This document shows positions 8,912 to 17,046 of a stretch of 64,000 nucleotides of DNA, piece by piece. Numbering within the stretch: the first letter of the stretch is position 1; each line of letters opens with the position of its first letter. The notes under the pieces are model-generated. The model had not been told where the DNA came from, did not search any database, and was given only the letters and a program-made list of their open reading frames with translations. This stretch comes from Streptomyces sp. 378. Lineage in GTDB: Bacteria > Actinomycetota > Actinomycetes > Streptomycetales > Streptomycetaceae. The position numbers and the translations under genes are program-made. Location of the stretch: positions 366,256-430,255 of the forward strand of contig NZ_JASKMS010000002.1 of the NCBI RefSeq assembly GCF_030124145.1, given 5' to 3'.

Positions 8912-10237
8912 TCATCCGCCCCCCTGATACGCCGTCCGCAGCTCGTCCGCGAACTCCCGCAAGGCGCGCAGCCGTTGCGCCGGTTCGGCCAGGGCCGCGA
9001 TCGCCTCCCGGCGGATCATCAGGTCCGCGATGGCGGCGGTCGCGTGGCGCAGGGACTCCGCGTCGACCATCCCGTCCTCGCGGGCGCGGCGGGTCTCCCA
9101 GTCCTTCCCACGGGCCAGCAGCCCATCGACGTAGGCGAAGAGGGCCGGCTCGAGCACCAGGTCGCGCACTTCCCGCCATCCCGGTCCGCCGCTGTCACGG
9201 AACACCAGCAGCAGCCGTACGCCGCACGCGACGAGCCGGGCCAGCAGCCCGGCCAGGCGGGCGGGGCTGCGGGCCTCGTCCACACCGTCGACGAGGACGG
9301 TGAGGCCCGGCTCGGCGGCGTACGGGGAGTCACCGGCCGGGCGCTCGCCCCGGCCGAGCAGCCATTCGCGGCACGCGGGGTAGTCGCCGGGCGCGAAGGC
9401 GAGCACTCCGCCCAGGAGCCGGTCGATCAGTTCCGCCCGGGAGGCGTCGGCGGGCCGGTGCACGCGGTCGGCGAGGTGTTCCAGGTGGTACAGGGTCCGC
9501 TCCCGGCCGCCCCCGCGCCCGACCACGCTGACCTTGACCGGGGTGCCGGACGGGTCGGCCAGCCAGTGCCGCGTCCGCCGGTCGAAACCCCGGTCCCACG
9601 CGTCGGGACGTGCCATCTCGCGCACCGTCGGGGAGATGTCCGCCATGCGCGCGACGGGGATCAGGTACGAGTAGGCCAGCACGTTGTCCTGTGGCAGCGG
9701 CTCGTCGAGGTCGCCCCGCCAGCTGACCACGATGCCCACCACGACCGGTTCTCCCTCCGCGGACACGGCCCATGCCCCGGCCCCGCTGAACCCGCGGCGC
9801 ACCACTTCCCTGCGGTGCCGCGCGTCGAACTGCACGCGATGTCCTCGCAGGCCACGCACGGTCCCGGTGAGCACCATGCCGTCGTCGAAACGCTCCGCGT
9901 ACCCGGTCACGGTGACCGCGAGCCCCGCGGTGAGCTCCGTCGACAGGACGGCCGGGCGGGCCTGTGGGCGCGGGCTGTCCAGGTGGAGCACCGCGACGTC
10001 CTCGCCGTCGCCGTCCGGCAGGTCCGGCAGCCAGCCGCCGTCGGCGACCCGCGCCGGGACCGGCTCGACGCCCGGGTTCTCCACGAACTCGACCCACATC
10101 ACCGCGTCCGGGTCCGGGAGCACATGCGCGCACGTGAGGACGGTCCGCGCATCGATGAGAACGCCGGCGCCCCGTACCTCGCCCGCCGCTCCCCCCGACC
10201 GCAGCCGCACCCGCCAGTCCGCAGCCAGTTCCCCCAT
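8912..10237 (-). CDS. Trypsin-like serine peptidase with C-terminal Walker-B-like region
   Basis: 441 aa from the ATG at 10237 (an alternative is 10255; AGGAG lies unusually close to 10237). The chymotrypsin-fold triad is visible: His in TVLTCAHVLP (about residue 36), Asp in GEDVAVLHLD (about 82) and Ser in RRGFSGAGAWAV (about 150). No signal peptide is seen, so it should act inside the cell. After about residue 230 comes a second region with LTVLVDGVDEARSP, the hhhhDGhDEA Walker B form of STAND NTPases, then VRLLLVFRDSG, but no Walker A loop precedes it. It is first in a four-gene minus-strand operon and divergent from a Trypco2 protein. This suits the intracellular peptidases of predicted bacterial conflict systems. 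Confidence 0.8.
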   Translation of the reverse strand: MGELAADWRVRLRSGGAAGEVRGAGVLIDARTVLTCAHVLPDPDAVMWVEFVENPGVEPVPARVADGGWLPDLPDGDGEDVAVLHLDSPRPQARPAVLSTELTAGLAVTVTGYAERFDDGMVLTGTVRGLRGHRVQFDARHRREVVRRGFSGAGAWAVSAEGEPVVVGIVVSWRGDLDEPLPQDNVLAYSYLIPVARMADISPTVREMARPDAWDRGFDRRTRHWLADPSGTPVKVSVVGRGGGRERTLYHLEHLADRVHRPADASRAELIDRLLGGVLAFAPGDYPACREWLLGRGERPAGDSPYAAEPGLTVLVDGVDEARSPARLAGLLARLVACGVRLLLVFRDSGGPGWREVRDLVLEPALFAYVDGLLARGKDWETRRAREDGMVDAESLRHATAAIADLMIRREAIAALAEPAQRLRALREFADELRTAYQGGG

Positions 10238-10321
10238 TCTCCTCACGCTACGCATCAGGACCCGCCGGGACTAGACTCGTGCCTTGGCCGGATGAGTCAA
10301 GCGCCGTGCGGGGGAACAGAC

Positions 10322-10621
10322 ATGACGGTAAATCAGTCAGAGCCGATCGGTCTTGCACAGGCGATCGACTCGATCCGCACGGAACTGGCTCAGGCGGAGC
10401 GGGACGGTGCGGGCAGTGACTGGCGATTCACCGTCGAACAGGTGAGCGTGGAGTTCTCCGTGCAATTCCACCGGGCCGGTGAGGGCGGCGCGGGGTTGCG
10501 CCTGGGCGTCGTGGAGGCGCGCATCGGCGGCGCGGTGAGCCACGACTCGGTGCACCGGGTGCAGGTGGACCTCAAACCGGCCCCGACACAAAGCGGCGTG
10601 GAACGCATGGTGGGCCGGTAA
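10322..10621 (+). CDS. Trypco2-domain protein (trypsin-co-occurring domain 2)
   Basis: 99 aa. The sequence begins with IGLAQAIDSIRTELAQAE, has WRFTVEQVSVEFSVQF in the centre and ends in a VHRVQVDLKP strand. This matches my recollection of the Trypco2 family: a short helix plus beta-meander found next to intracellular trypsin-like peptidases. It is divergent from the peptidase gene with only 84 bp between start codons, so the two are probably co-regulated. A role as substrate, inhibitor or sensor partner of the peptidase is inferred from association alone. A hairpin terminator follows at 10669. Confidence 0.8.
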   Translation: MTVNQSEPIGLAQAIDSIRTELAQAERDGAGSDWRFTVEQVSVEFSVQFHRAGEGGAGLRLGVVEARIGGAVSHDSVHRVQVDLKPAPTQSGVERMVGR

Positions 10622-10668
10622 CGGCCCGGCCGGCTCGTCGTTCGTCCGGTCCCTCGAAGAGACCGAAA

Positions 10669-10696
10669 GGCCGTTTCGGATCCACCCGAAACGGCC
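10669..10696. terminator. Hairpin between Trypco2 gene and tRNA-Pro
   Basis: GGCCGTTTCGG (10669-10679) pairs perfectly with CCGAAACGGCC (10686-10696) across a 6-nt loop. It lies between the Trypco2 gene (+) and the tRNA (-), so it can serve both. Confidence 0.65.
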
Positions 10697-10716
10697 CTCG
10701 ACCCGTGCTTCACCCG

Positions 10717-10790
<74 letters not shown>

Positions 10791-10833
10791 ATGCGTCTCG
10801 CGCGGGCGAGCCGCGTGATCACGCAGGTCGACC

Positions 10834-11121
10834 CTACCGCATACGAGGAGGCAGCTCGGCATCGCGGACCTCGCGGAACGGGTGCGTGACGAGCACGCGG
10901 TCACCGACGTCCAGGGGTTCGTCGCGCGGGCCGCGGCGGCCGATCCGGGCACCCGTCCAGCCCGCGAGGCCCGCCGTCGAGACGGCGACGGCGAGAACGG
11001 CCCACCAGGGAAGCCCCGTCTTGGTGGCATGGCCCGCGAAGGCCGCGACGGCCAGGAGGGCCGTGACGGCACCTCCGGCCAGTTCGGCTCGCCTCACAGG
11101 TCGGTGCCCCGTCTCGTCCAC
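10834..11121 (-). CDS. Small two-helix membrane protein
   Basis: 95 aa from a GTG at 11121 with AGGGGG upstream. Two hydrophobic segments, AGGAVTALLAVAAFAGHAT and WWAVLAVAVSTAGLAGWTGA, are followed by a charged cytoplasmic tail with PLDVGDRVLVTHPFREVRD, which looks like a short beta strand pair. The frame is open to farther upstream starts, but the hydrophobic N-terminus and ribosome-binding site favour this one. I do not recognise the family. It lies 43 bp upstream of tRNA-Pro copy 1 on the same strand. Confidence 0.6.
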   Translation of the reverse strand: MDETGHRPVRRAELAGGAVTALLAVAAFAGHATKTGLPWWAVLAVAVSTAGLAGWTGARIGRRGPRDEPLDVGDRVLVTHPFREVRDAELPPRMR

Positions 11122-11381
11122 GTGCTGTCCCCCTTCGCTCGCGCGATCGCAGGCCCGGCACACCTCAGCTCCCGGGCATATGCCGCAAACAATACGCGAG
11201 TCGGCGGGAACTCCCGACCAGGGCATAGGGGTTGAGGCGGACATCGGTGCCGTACCGAGAGCAGCGCGGCGCGGGACCGGTGCGGCCGCGGCGCCGGGGC
11301 GACGGAGTGTCCGCCCGCTCCCCTCGGGACCCCACACTCTGTCGGGGCCGCTCCCCCGCTCACCGGGCCTAGGGTCGCCGC

Positions 11382-11726
11382 ATGACACACAGCTTCGCAC
11401 TCCACGTCCCCGACGCCGACCTCGAACCCGAGCCCCTCGCGCCCGAGCAGATCGTCTCCGGGACGCCCGAGGTGACCGGAAAGGTGGTGTGGGAGTCGGC
11501 GGACGGCCGTCAGGTGCGGGGCGTCTGGCAGATCACCCCCGGGGTGGTCACCGACACCGAGGCCGACGAACTGTTCGTCGTGATCAGCGGCCGGGCGACG
11601 ATCGAGGTCGAGGACGGGCCGACGCTCACGGTCGGGCCCGGCGACCTCGCCGTGCTGCGCGAGGGCGACCGTACGACGTGGACGGTGCACGAGACCCTGC
11701 GCAAGGCCTACGCCGTCACCCTCTGA
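11382..11726 (+). CDS. Cupin-domain protein
   Basis: 114 aa, a single small cupin of the EutQ/DUF861 type: VVWESADGRQVRGVWQITPG, then TDTEADELFVVISGRATIEVEDG and LTVGPGDLAVLREGDRTTWTVHETLRKAY. The first cupin motif lacks the usual HxH metal ligands, so metal binding is uncertain. The function is unknown. It ends 13 bp before the end of the convergent LacI gene. Confidence 0.75.
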   Translation: MTHSFALHVPDADLEPEPLAPEQIVSGTPEVTGKVVWESADGRQVRGVWQITPGVVTDTEADELFVVISGRATIEVEDGPTLTVGPGDLAVLREGDRTTWTVHETLRKAYAVTL

Positions 11727-11739
11727 GGGCGGTGCGCGA

Positions 11740-12777
11740 TCAGGGCGCGGGCGCCGTCGAACCGCGGATCTCCAGCGTGGGAACGGCGAGGTGGACCCTG
11801 CCCTCGCCCCCCGCGCCCTCGAAACGCTCCAGGAGGCAGCGGGCCGCGCGCCGGCCGAGCTCGTGGCTGGTGTTGTCGACCGTCGTGAGCCACACGTGCC
11901 GCAGCCGGGCGATGCTCGTGTTGTCGTAGCCGACGACGGACAGGTCGCGCGGGACGCGCAGCCCCAGTTCCGCGGCCGCCGAGAGCACGCCGAGGGCGGC
12001 GATGTCGTTGACGGCGAAGACGGCCGTGGGCCGCTCGGGGCGGCTGAGCAGCCGGACGGTCGTGCGGTAGCCGCCCTCCTCCGTCATGTCGCTCGGCTCG
12101 ACCACCACCTGGTCCGCGAGGCCCTGCCGGCGCGTCGTCGCCTCGAAGCTGCGGCGTCGCAGCTCACCCACCGCGCCGTATCCGGCGATGTGCGCGATAC
12201 GGCGGTGCCCGAGGCCGATCAGGTGTTCGGTGGCCAGCCGGGCGCCCCGCTCGTCGTCGCCCGCCACGACGTCGACGCCCGGCGGCGCCTTCTCCCGCGA
12301 GCCGGCCAGCACGACCGGGACGCGCTCGGCCACCGCCCCGAGGGCCGCCGGGTCGGGCAGGGTGCCGACCACGACCAGGCCGTCGACGGGCAGGTCCAGC
12401 AGCGGGTCGGCCGGGTCCTGTCCGGTGCGGCGGTTCAGACGGGCGTCGGCGAGCAACATGTGCAGGCCGCTTGCGTGCAGCAGGGAGTTCAGGCCGTCGA
12501 GGAGGTCGACGAACCAGGGGTTGCGCAGGTCGTTCAGCAGGACACCGACCGTGGGGGTCCGTCCTGCTCGGGCGAAGTCGAGAGCCTGGGGGAAGGCGCG
12601 CTGTTCGCTGAGGCTGCGGGCGGCGGCGTTGGGCCGGTAGCCGAGCTCCCGGGCGGCCCGGAGCACCGCGTCGCGCTTCTCGGGGCGCACCTGTCCGGTG
12701 CCGCGCAGCACCAGGGAGACCAGCGACTTGGAGACGCCGGCCCGGTCGGCCACGTCTCGGATCGTGGGCGGTCTCAT
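11740..12777 (-). CDS. LacI-family transcriptional repressor
   Basis: 345 aa. The N-terminal helix-turn-helix TIRDVADRAGVSKSLVSLVL and hinge YRPNAAARSLSEQR are classical LacI. The rest is a periplasmic-binding-protein-like sensor (VGVLLNDLRNPWFVDLLDGL, VDGLVVVGTLPDP, TAVFAVNDIAALGVLSAA). It is divergent from a Gfo/Idh/MocA dehydrogenase at 12889. A TGGAnCGnTCCA site lies 5 bp upstream of its own start and a reverse-complement copy lies before the dehydrogenase, which suggests auto-repression and control of the dehydrogenase by a sugar or polyol. Confidence 0.92.
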   Translation of the reverse strand: MRPPTIRDVADRAGVSKSLVSLVLRGTGQVRPEKRDAVLRAARELGYRPNAAARSLSEQRAFPQALDFARAGRTPTVGVLLNDLRNPWFVDLLDGLNSLLHASGLHMLLADARLNRRTGQDPADPLLDLPVDGLVVVGTLPDPAALGAVAERVPVVLAGSREKAPPGVDVVAGDDERGARLATEHLIGLGHRRIAHIAGYGAVGELRRRSFEATTRRQGLADQVVVEPSDMTEEGGYRTTVRLLSRPERPTAVFAVNDIAALGVLSAAAELGLRVPRDLSVVGYDNTSIARLRHVWLTTVDNTSHELGRRAARCLLERFEGAGGEGRVHLAVPTLEIRGSTAPAP

Positions 12778-12781
12778 GGGA

Positions 12782-12793
12782 TGGACCGTTCCA
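12782..12793. promoter_or_regulatory. LacI-type operator 1
   Basis: TGGACCGTTCCA, a near-perfect 12-bp palindrome with the central CG typical of LacI operators. It lies just upstream of the LacI start codon (12777), overlapping where the ribosome-binding site would be. Confidence 0.7.
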
Positions 12794-12862
12794 TGAGGCG
12801 CGACGGCTTGTCAAAGGGTTGACAGCGTCGGTGAACCCCGCTCAGGGTGACTTGGACAGGTC

Positions 12863-12874
12863 TGGAACGGTCCA
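12863..12874. promoter_or_regulatory. LacI-type operator 2
   Basis: TGGAACGGTCCA, the exact reverse complement of operator 1, with centres 81 bp apart. It lies 14 bp upstream of the dehydrogenase ATG, so a bound repressor would block its transcription or translation start. Confidence 0.7.
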
Positions 12875-12888
12875 AAGAGGGGCTTCTC

Positions 12889-14052
12889 ATGGTGGACACG
12901 CTCGGCGTCGCCGTCGTCGGATTCGGCTGGATGGGGCGCGTGCACACCCAGGCGTACGCGCGCGTGCGGCACCACTATCCGCAGCTGCCCCTCGTTCCGC
13001 AGCTGATCGCGGTCGCGGAGGAGGTGCCGGGCCGGGCCGAGGAGGCCGCCGCGCAGTTCGGGTTCGCCTCGGCGACCCGCGACTGGCGCGAGGTGGCCGC
13101 CGACCCCCGGGTGCGGGCGGTCAGCATCACCGCGCCCAACTTCCTGCACCGCGAGATCGGCGTCGCCATGGCCGAGGCGGGCAAGCACGTCTGGATCGAG
13201 AAGCCGGTGGGTCTGACCGCCGAGGACGCCGGTGCGGTCGCGGACGCGGTGGCCGCGGCGGGCGTGCAGGGCGCGGTCGGCTTCAACTACCGCAACGCGC
13301 CCGCCGTCGAGGCGGCCCGCGAGCTGATCGCCTCCGGGGAGATCGGCACGGTCACGCACGTCCGCGTCCGCTTGTTCAGCGACTACGCGGCCCATCCCGA
13401 GGGCGCCCTGACATGGCGGTACGAGCGGGAGCGGGGCGGCAGCGGAGTGCTGGGCGACCTGGCCTCGCACGGCGTGGACCTGGCCCGTCATCTGCTCGGC
13501 GACATCACCTCCCTGACGGCCGACACGGCCGTCTTCCTCCCGGAGCGAGCCCGCCCGGCCGGTGCCACGGCCGGCCACAGCCGCGCCACCGGGGGTGAAC
13601 TCGGCCCGGTCGAGAACGAGGACTACGTCAGCTGCCTGCTGCGCTTCGCCTCCGGGGCGCGCGGTGTCCTGGAGGCCTGCCGGGTCTCGGTCGGCGAGCA
13701 GAACAACTACGGCTTCGAGGTGCACGGCACCGAGGGCGCCGTCTTCTGGGACTTCCGCCGCATGAACGAGCTGGGGATCAGCCGCGGCACGACGTACCAG
13801 GACCAGGCCGTCACCACGGTCTACGTCGGCCCGGGGCACGGGGAGTTCGCCGCGTTCCAGCCCGGGGCGGCGAACGCGATGGGGTACGACGACCTGAAGG
13901 TCATCGAGGCGTACCGCTTCCTCCGCTCGATCGCCGAGGGCACCGCGCACGGGGCGACGCTCACGGACGCCGTGCACAGCGCGGCCGCCCTGGACGCGAT
14001 GGCCCGCTCGGCGCGGAGCGGCACGTGGGCGGAGGTGGCCGGGCACGCGTGA
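12889..14052 (+). CDS. Gfo/Idh/MocA-family oxidoreductase
   Basis: 387 aa from ATG 12889, with GAGG 7-10 nt upstream; an upstream in-frame ATG at 12847 overlaps the operator and is less likely. The N-terminal Rossmann motif is VAVVGFGWMGRVHTQAYARV. The family EKP motif appears as HVWIEKPVGLTAEDA (about residue 102), followed by VGFNYRNAPAVEAA and the substrate-side DLASHGVDLARHLLGD. The family oxidises sugars and inositols with NAD(P). The substrate here is not visible; divergent LacI control points to an inducible sugar or polyol pathway. It ends 10 bp from the end of the convergent TMEM175 gene. Confidence 0.85.
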   Translation: MVDTLGVAVVGFGWMGRVHTQAYARVRHHYPQLPLVPQLIAVAEEVPGRAEEAAAQFGFASATRDWREVAADPRVRAVSITAPNFLHREIGVAMAEAGKHVWIEKPVGLTAEDAGAVADAVAAAGVQGAVGFNYRNAPAVEAARELIASGEIGTVTHVRVRLFSDYAAHPEGALTWRYERERGGSGVLGDLASHGVDLARHLLGDITSLTADTAVFLPERARPAGATAGHSRATGGELGPVENEDYVSCLLRFASGARGVLEACRVSVGEQNNYGFEVHGTEGAVFWDFRRMNELGISRGTTYQDQAVTTVYVGPGHGEFAAFQPGAANAMGYDDLKVIEAYRFLRSIAEGTAHGATLTDAVHSAAALDAMARSARSGTWAEVAGHA

Positions 14053-14062
14053 AGCGGCCCCC

Positions 14063-14674
14063 TCAGCCGTGGGCCTGGTGCCGCCGCCCCAGGTAGCCCT
14101 TGGCCGGGACGAGCACGAGCCACAGCCACATGATCGTGGGGCCGGTCACGAAGACGAGCGGCACGGTCACGAGGAAGACCACCACGATCGTGGCGCTGTC
14201 CAGGAGGTAGAGCGTGGTCGCCGCCTCGGCGGGCGTGTCGTGCCGCAGCCAGGGGCGCTTGGCCAGGACGGCGGCCACCGCCAGGTGGCAGGCGCCGAGC
14301 GCGGCGACGGCCCCCGCGTAGACGGCGACCGAGACGGGCCGGTCGCCGTACTCGGCGAGCAGCCGGGTCGGGAAGGGCACGAGGGCCGCGACGCCCAGGC
14401 CGAGAACCGACAGGATGATCACCTGTCCGTCGACCTCCCGCACCCCGCGGAAGATCCTGCGGTGGTCGCGCCAGAAGCTGCCGAGCACCGCGACGCTGAG
14501 CGCGTAGGCCCCGAGGTCGGGGAGCACCCGGCGCAGGGCCTCCCGGTACTCGTCGGGTTCCAGGCCCCGCGGCACGTAGAGATCCAGGACGAGCAGCGTG
14601 ATGGCGATGGCGAACACGCCGTCGGCGAGCGCCAGCAACCGGTCCGGCCCGCCGTCGGGGCGCGATGTCCACAT
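14063..14674 (-). CDS. TMEM175-family (DUF1211) potassium channel-like membrane protein
   Basis: 203 aa with about six hydrophobic helices. The first helix contains ALADGVFAIAITLLVLDL, the bacterial TMEM175 pore-helix signature (RxxxFSDxVxAIAxTLLxLDL) with the Phe-Ser of FSD replaced by Leu-Ala. The prokaryotic members are tetrameric K+ channels with one six-helix repeat per subunit, which matches the length. It sits between the dehydrogenase and the second LacI gene but shows no functional link to either. Confidence 0.85.
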   Translation of the reverse strand: MWTSRPDGGPDRLLALADGVFAIAITLLVLDLYVPRGLEPDEYREALRRVLPDLGAYALSVAVLGSFWRDHRRIFRGVREVDGQVIILSVLGLGVAALVPFPTRLLAEYGDRPVSVAVYAGAVAALGACHLAVAAVLAKRPWLRHDTPAEAATTLYLLDSATIVVVFLVTVPLVFVTGPTIMWLWLVLVPAKGYLGRRHQAHG

Positions 14675-14738
14675 GGGCCCGACGGTAGGCGCCGCGGGAG
14701 CCGTGCTCGCGGATCCACGCCAGCCGGTGCCGCCCGGA

Positions 14739-15770
14739 TCACACGACCGCCTGCGGCGGCAGGTTGTACGGCGTCACCACCTGGATGGCCGAGGGCAGGG
14801 TCGGCCCCGCCGGCGGCAGCGCGTCGTGGGCGCGCATGACGGTGTGGCAGGCCTCGCGGACGTCCTGGCGCAGGTCGTGGTGGAGCACGGCGGACAGGCG
14901 GTGCTCGCGCAGCAGACGGGTGTTGTCGTGGTCGAGGTCGTGCGCGACGAACACGGCGCAGGCACGGCCGAGGTCGTCGAAGGCCCGCAGGGTGGCGATG
15001 TTGCCGCCGCCGATGGAGTAGACCGCGCGGATGTCCGGGTCGCGTTCCAGCGCTGCCCGGACGAGGTCGTACTGGGTGGCGTCGAGCCCCTGCCCCTCGG
15101 CGATCTCGACCAGCGTGCGCTCGGGGTGCCGGGCCCGCATGGCGCTGCGGAAGCCCATCTCCCGCTCCTCCTCGTTGCGGAAGAAGCCGCTGCTGAGGCT
15201 GGTGAGGATGTTGCCCGGGTGGTCCCCCAGCCACTGGCCCATCAGATACGCGGCCGTGGCGCCCGCCGCCCGGTCGTCTATGCCGACGTAGGCGAGCCGG
15301 GCGCTGGCGGGCAGGTCGGTCACCAGCGTCACGACGGGGACGCCTGCGGCTTCGAGCCGGCCGACGGCGGCGGTGACCTCGGGAACGTCCGGGGCCTTGA
15401 GGATCACGCCCTGCGAGCCGCGGCGGGCGATCCGGTCCAGGATCCGCACCAGCTCCGCGGCCGGGCCGGTCTCGCGGAAGTGGAAGCGGGAGCGGAGCAC
15501 CGCCGGACGCAGGGACGGCAGTTCGGCCTCCAGGGCGGCCCTGATCGCCGTGGTGAACCGCTCGGGTGCCTGCATCACGATGTCGACCATGAACGTCCGG
15601 CCGACGAGCCGGACCTGGGTGCGCTGCCGGTCGAGATCGGCGATGGCCTGGCGGACCTCGCGTGCGGTGCTCTCGCGCACTCCTCCCCTGCCGTTCAGCA
15701 CCCGGTCGACGGTCGCCTCGCTCAGGCCCGCCTGGCGTGCGATCTCCCGGATCGGGAACGGGTGGCCCAT
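14739..15770 (-). CDS. LacI-family regulator with sugar-binding domain
   Basis: 343 aa. The helix-turn-helix is PIREIARQAGLSEATVDRVLNGRGGV. The sensor domain includes VDIVMQAPERFTTAIRAALE and GSQGVILKAPDVPEVTAAVG and ends VFVAHDLDHDNTRLLREHRL, like the substrate-binding-domain-3 type of LacI proteins. It is divergent from the PhyH-SDR-IolG operon at 15881, which it probably controls in response to an inositol-like ligand. The 110-bp divergent region carries a direct repeat described separately. Confidence 0.88.
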   Translation of the reverse strand: MGHPFPIREIARQAGLSEATVDRVLNGRGGVRESTAREVRQAIADLDRQRTQVRLVGRTFMVDIVMQAPERFTTAIRAALEAELPSLRPAVLRSRFHFRETGPAAELVRILDRIARRGSQGVILKAPDVPEVTAAVGRLEAAGVPVVTLVTDLPASARLAYVGIDDRAAGATAAYLMGQWLGDHPGNILTSLSSGFFRNEEEREMGFRSAMRARHPERTLVEIAEGQGLDATQYDLVRAALERDPDIRAVYSIGGGNIATLRAFDDLGRACAVFVAHDLDHDNTRLLREHRLSAVLHHDLRQDVREACHTVMRAHDALPPAGPTLPSAIQVVTPYNLPPQAVV

Positions 15771-15783
15771 GCGCCGGCTCCTT

Positions 15784-15835
15784 GAGGGGTTTTTGATGGC
15801 TTGCTGCTGGTTGTTCGAGGGGTTTGTACTGACAA
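15784..15835. promoter_or_regulatory. Candidate operator region of LacI/PhyH divergent promoter
   Basis: GAGGGGTTT occurs at 15784-15792 and again at 15817-15825, 33 bp (about three helical turns) apart. The second is followed by TTGT-ACTG-ACAA at 15824-15835. The region lies between the LacI start and the PhyH promoter side. The evidence is weak. Confidence 0.3.
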
Positions 15836-15880
15836 GAATGACAGGGCTGCGTCGCTCCAGTGACCCCCGAAGGGACGACG

Positions 15881-17038
15881 ATGTCCATCACTTCCCTGCA
15901 CCACCGTGCCTGGCTGTCCGAGCAGGACTGTGACCTCGGCGCGTTCCGCGCGCTGGTCGAGCAGGCGACCGATCCCGCCGACTTTCCGCACGCCTCCGCC
16001 GTGGAGCGGAACGTGCCGGTCTACGACTGCGGGCTGCTGGAGGGCGACCGGGTCGTCCAGGCCGAGCTGGTGCGGGCGCTGGCCGACGGGCCGGGCGTCG
16101 TGGTCTTCCGCGGTGCCTTTCCCGACTTGGACGTCGTGGACCGGGCCACCGGCGTGTTCGAGGCGCTGATCGCCGAGCAGCGCGCCTCGGGCGTGACGGC
16201 AGGTGACCACTTCGCCAAGCCGGGCGCCAACGACCGGGTGTGGAACGCGCTGGAGAAGGCGGCCCTGTACGACGCGGAGGCATTCGCCGACTACTACGCC
16301 AACGAGATCCTCGCCCTGGTGTCCTCGGCCTGGCTGGGCCCCGGCTACCAGGTCACCTCCCAGCTCAACGTGGTCAACCCGGGCGGCGCCGCCCAGACCG
16401 CGCACCGCGACTACCACCTGGGCTTCCTGTCCGACGACGTCGCCGCCGCCTACCCGGCGCATGTGCACCGCCTCTCTCCCGTGCTGACGCTCCAGGGCGC
16501 GGTCGCGCACTGCGACATGCCGGTGGAGTCCGGTCCGACGATGTACCTGCCGCACTCGCAGAAGTACGAGCCGGGCTACCTCGCCTGGCGGCTTCCCGAG
16601 TTCCGGGCGTACTTCGAGGCGCACCGGGTGCAACTCCCGCTCGCCAAGGGCGACGCGGTCTTCTTCAACCCGGCCCTCTTCCACGCGGCCGGCACCAACC
16701 GCTCGGCGGACATCCGGCGCATGGCCAACCTGCTCCAGGTGTCCTCCGCGTTCGGCCGCGCGATGGAGACGGTGGACCGGGTGGCCCTGGCGGGCGCCGT
16801 GTACCCGGTTCTCCTCCGGCGCAAGACCGAGGGCGCCGACCAGGCATGGCTGGACAACGTCGTCGCGGCGAGCGCCGAGGGCTACCCCTTCCCGACCAAC
16901 CTGGACAGCGACCCGCCGGTCGACGGTCTCGCCCCGCTCTCACAGGCGGAGCTGATGCGGCGCGCGCTGCGCGAGGAATGGACCCCGGAGACGTTCCGGG
17001 CGGAGCTACGGGCCGGCGCCGGACGCCGAGAGAGCTGA
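15881..17038 (+). CDS. Phytanoyl-CoA dioxygenase (PhyH)-family Fe(II)/2-oxoglutarate oxygenase
   Basis: 385 aa from ATG 15881 (AAGGGA 5 nt upstream). The Fe(II) facial triad is visible: HRD in QTAHRDYHLGF (His175, Asp177) and the distal His268 in FNPALFHAAGTNRS, followed by the DIRR arginine region that binds 2-oxoglutarate. The ESGPTMYLPHSQKYEPGY segment fits a PhyH-type double-stranded beta helix. It would hydroxylate or oxidatively open a small substrate. It is first in an operon with an SDR (8-nt gap) and an inositol 2-dehydrogenase-like gene, so a cyclitol or methylated inositol is a plausible substrate, though this is inference. Confidence 0.85.
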   Translation: MSITSLHHRAWLSEQDCDLGAFRALVEQATDPADFPHASAVERNVPVYDCGLLEGDRVVQAELVRALADGPGVVVFRGAFPDLDVVDRATGVFEALIAEQRASGVTAGDHFAKPGANDRVWNALEKAALYDAEAFADYYANEILALVSSAWLGPGYQVTSQLNVVNPGGAAQTAHRDYHLGFLSDDVAAAYPAHVHRLSPVLTLQGAVAHCDMPVESGPTMYLPHSQKYEPGYLAWRLPEFRAYFEAHRVQLPLAKGDAVFFNPALFHAAGTNRSADIRRMANLLQVSSAFGRAMETVDRVALAGAVYPVLLRRKTEGADQAWLDNVVAASAEGYPFPTNLDSDPPVDGLAPLSQAELMRRALREEWTPETFRAELRAGAGRRES

Positions 17039-17046
17039 GGCACTCG

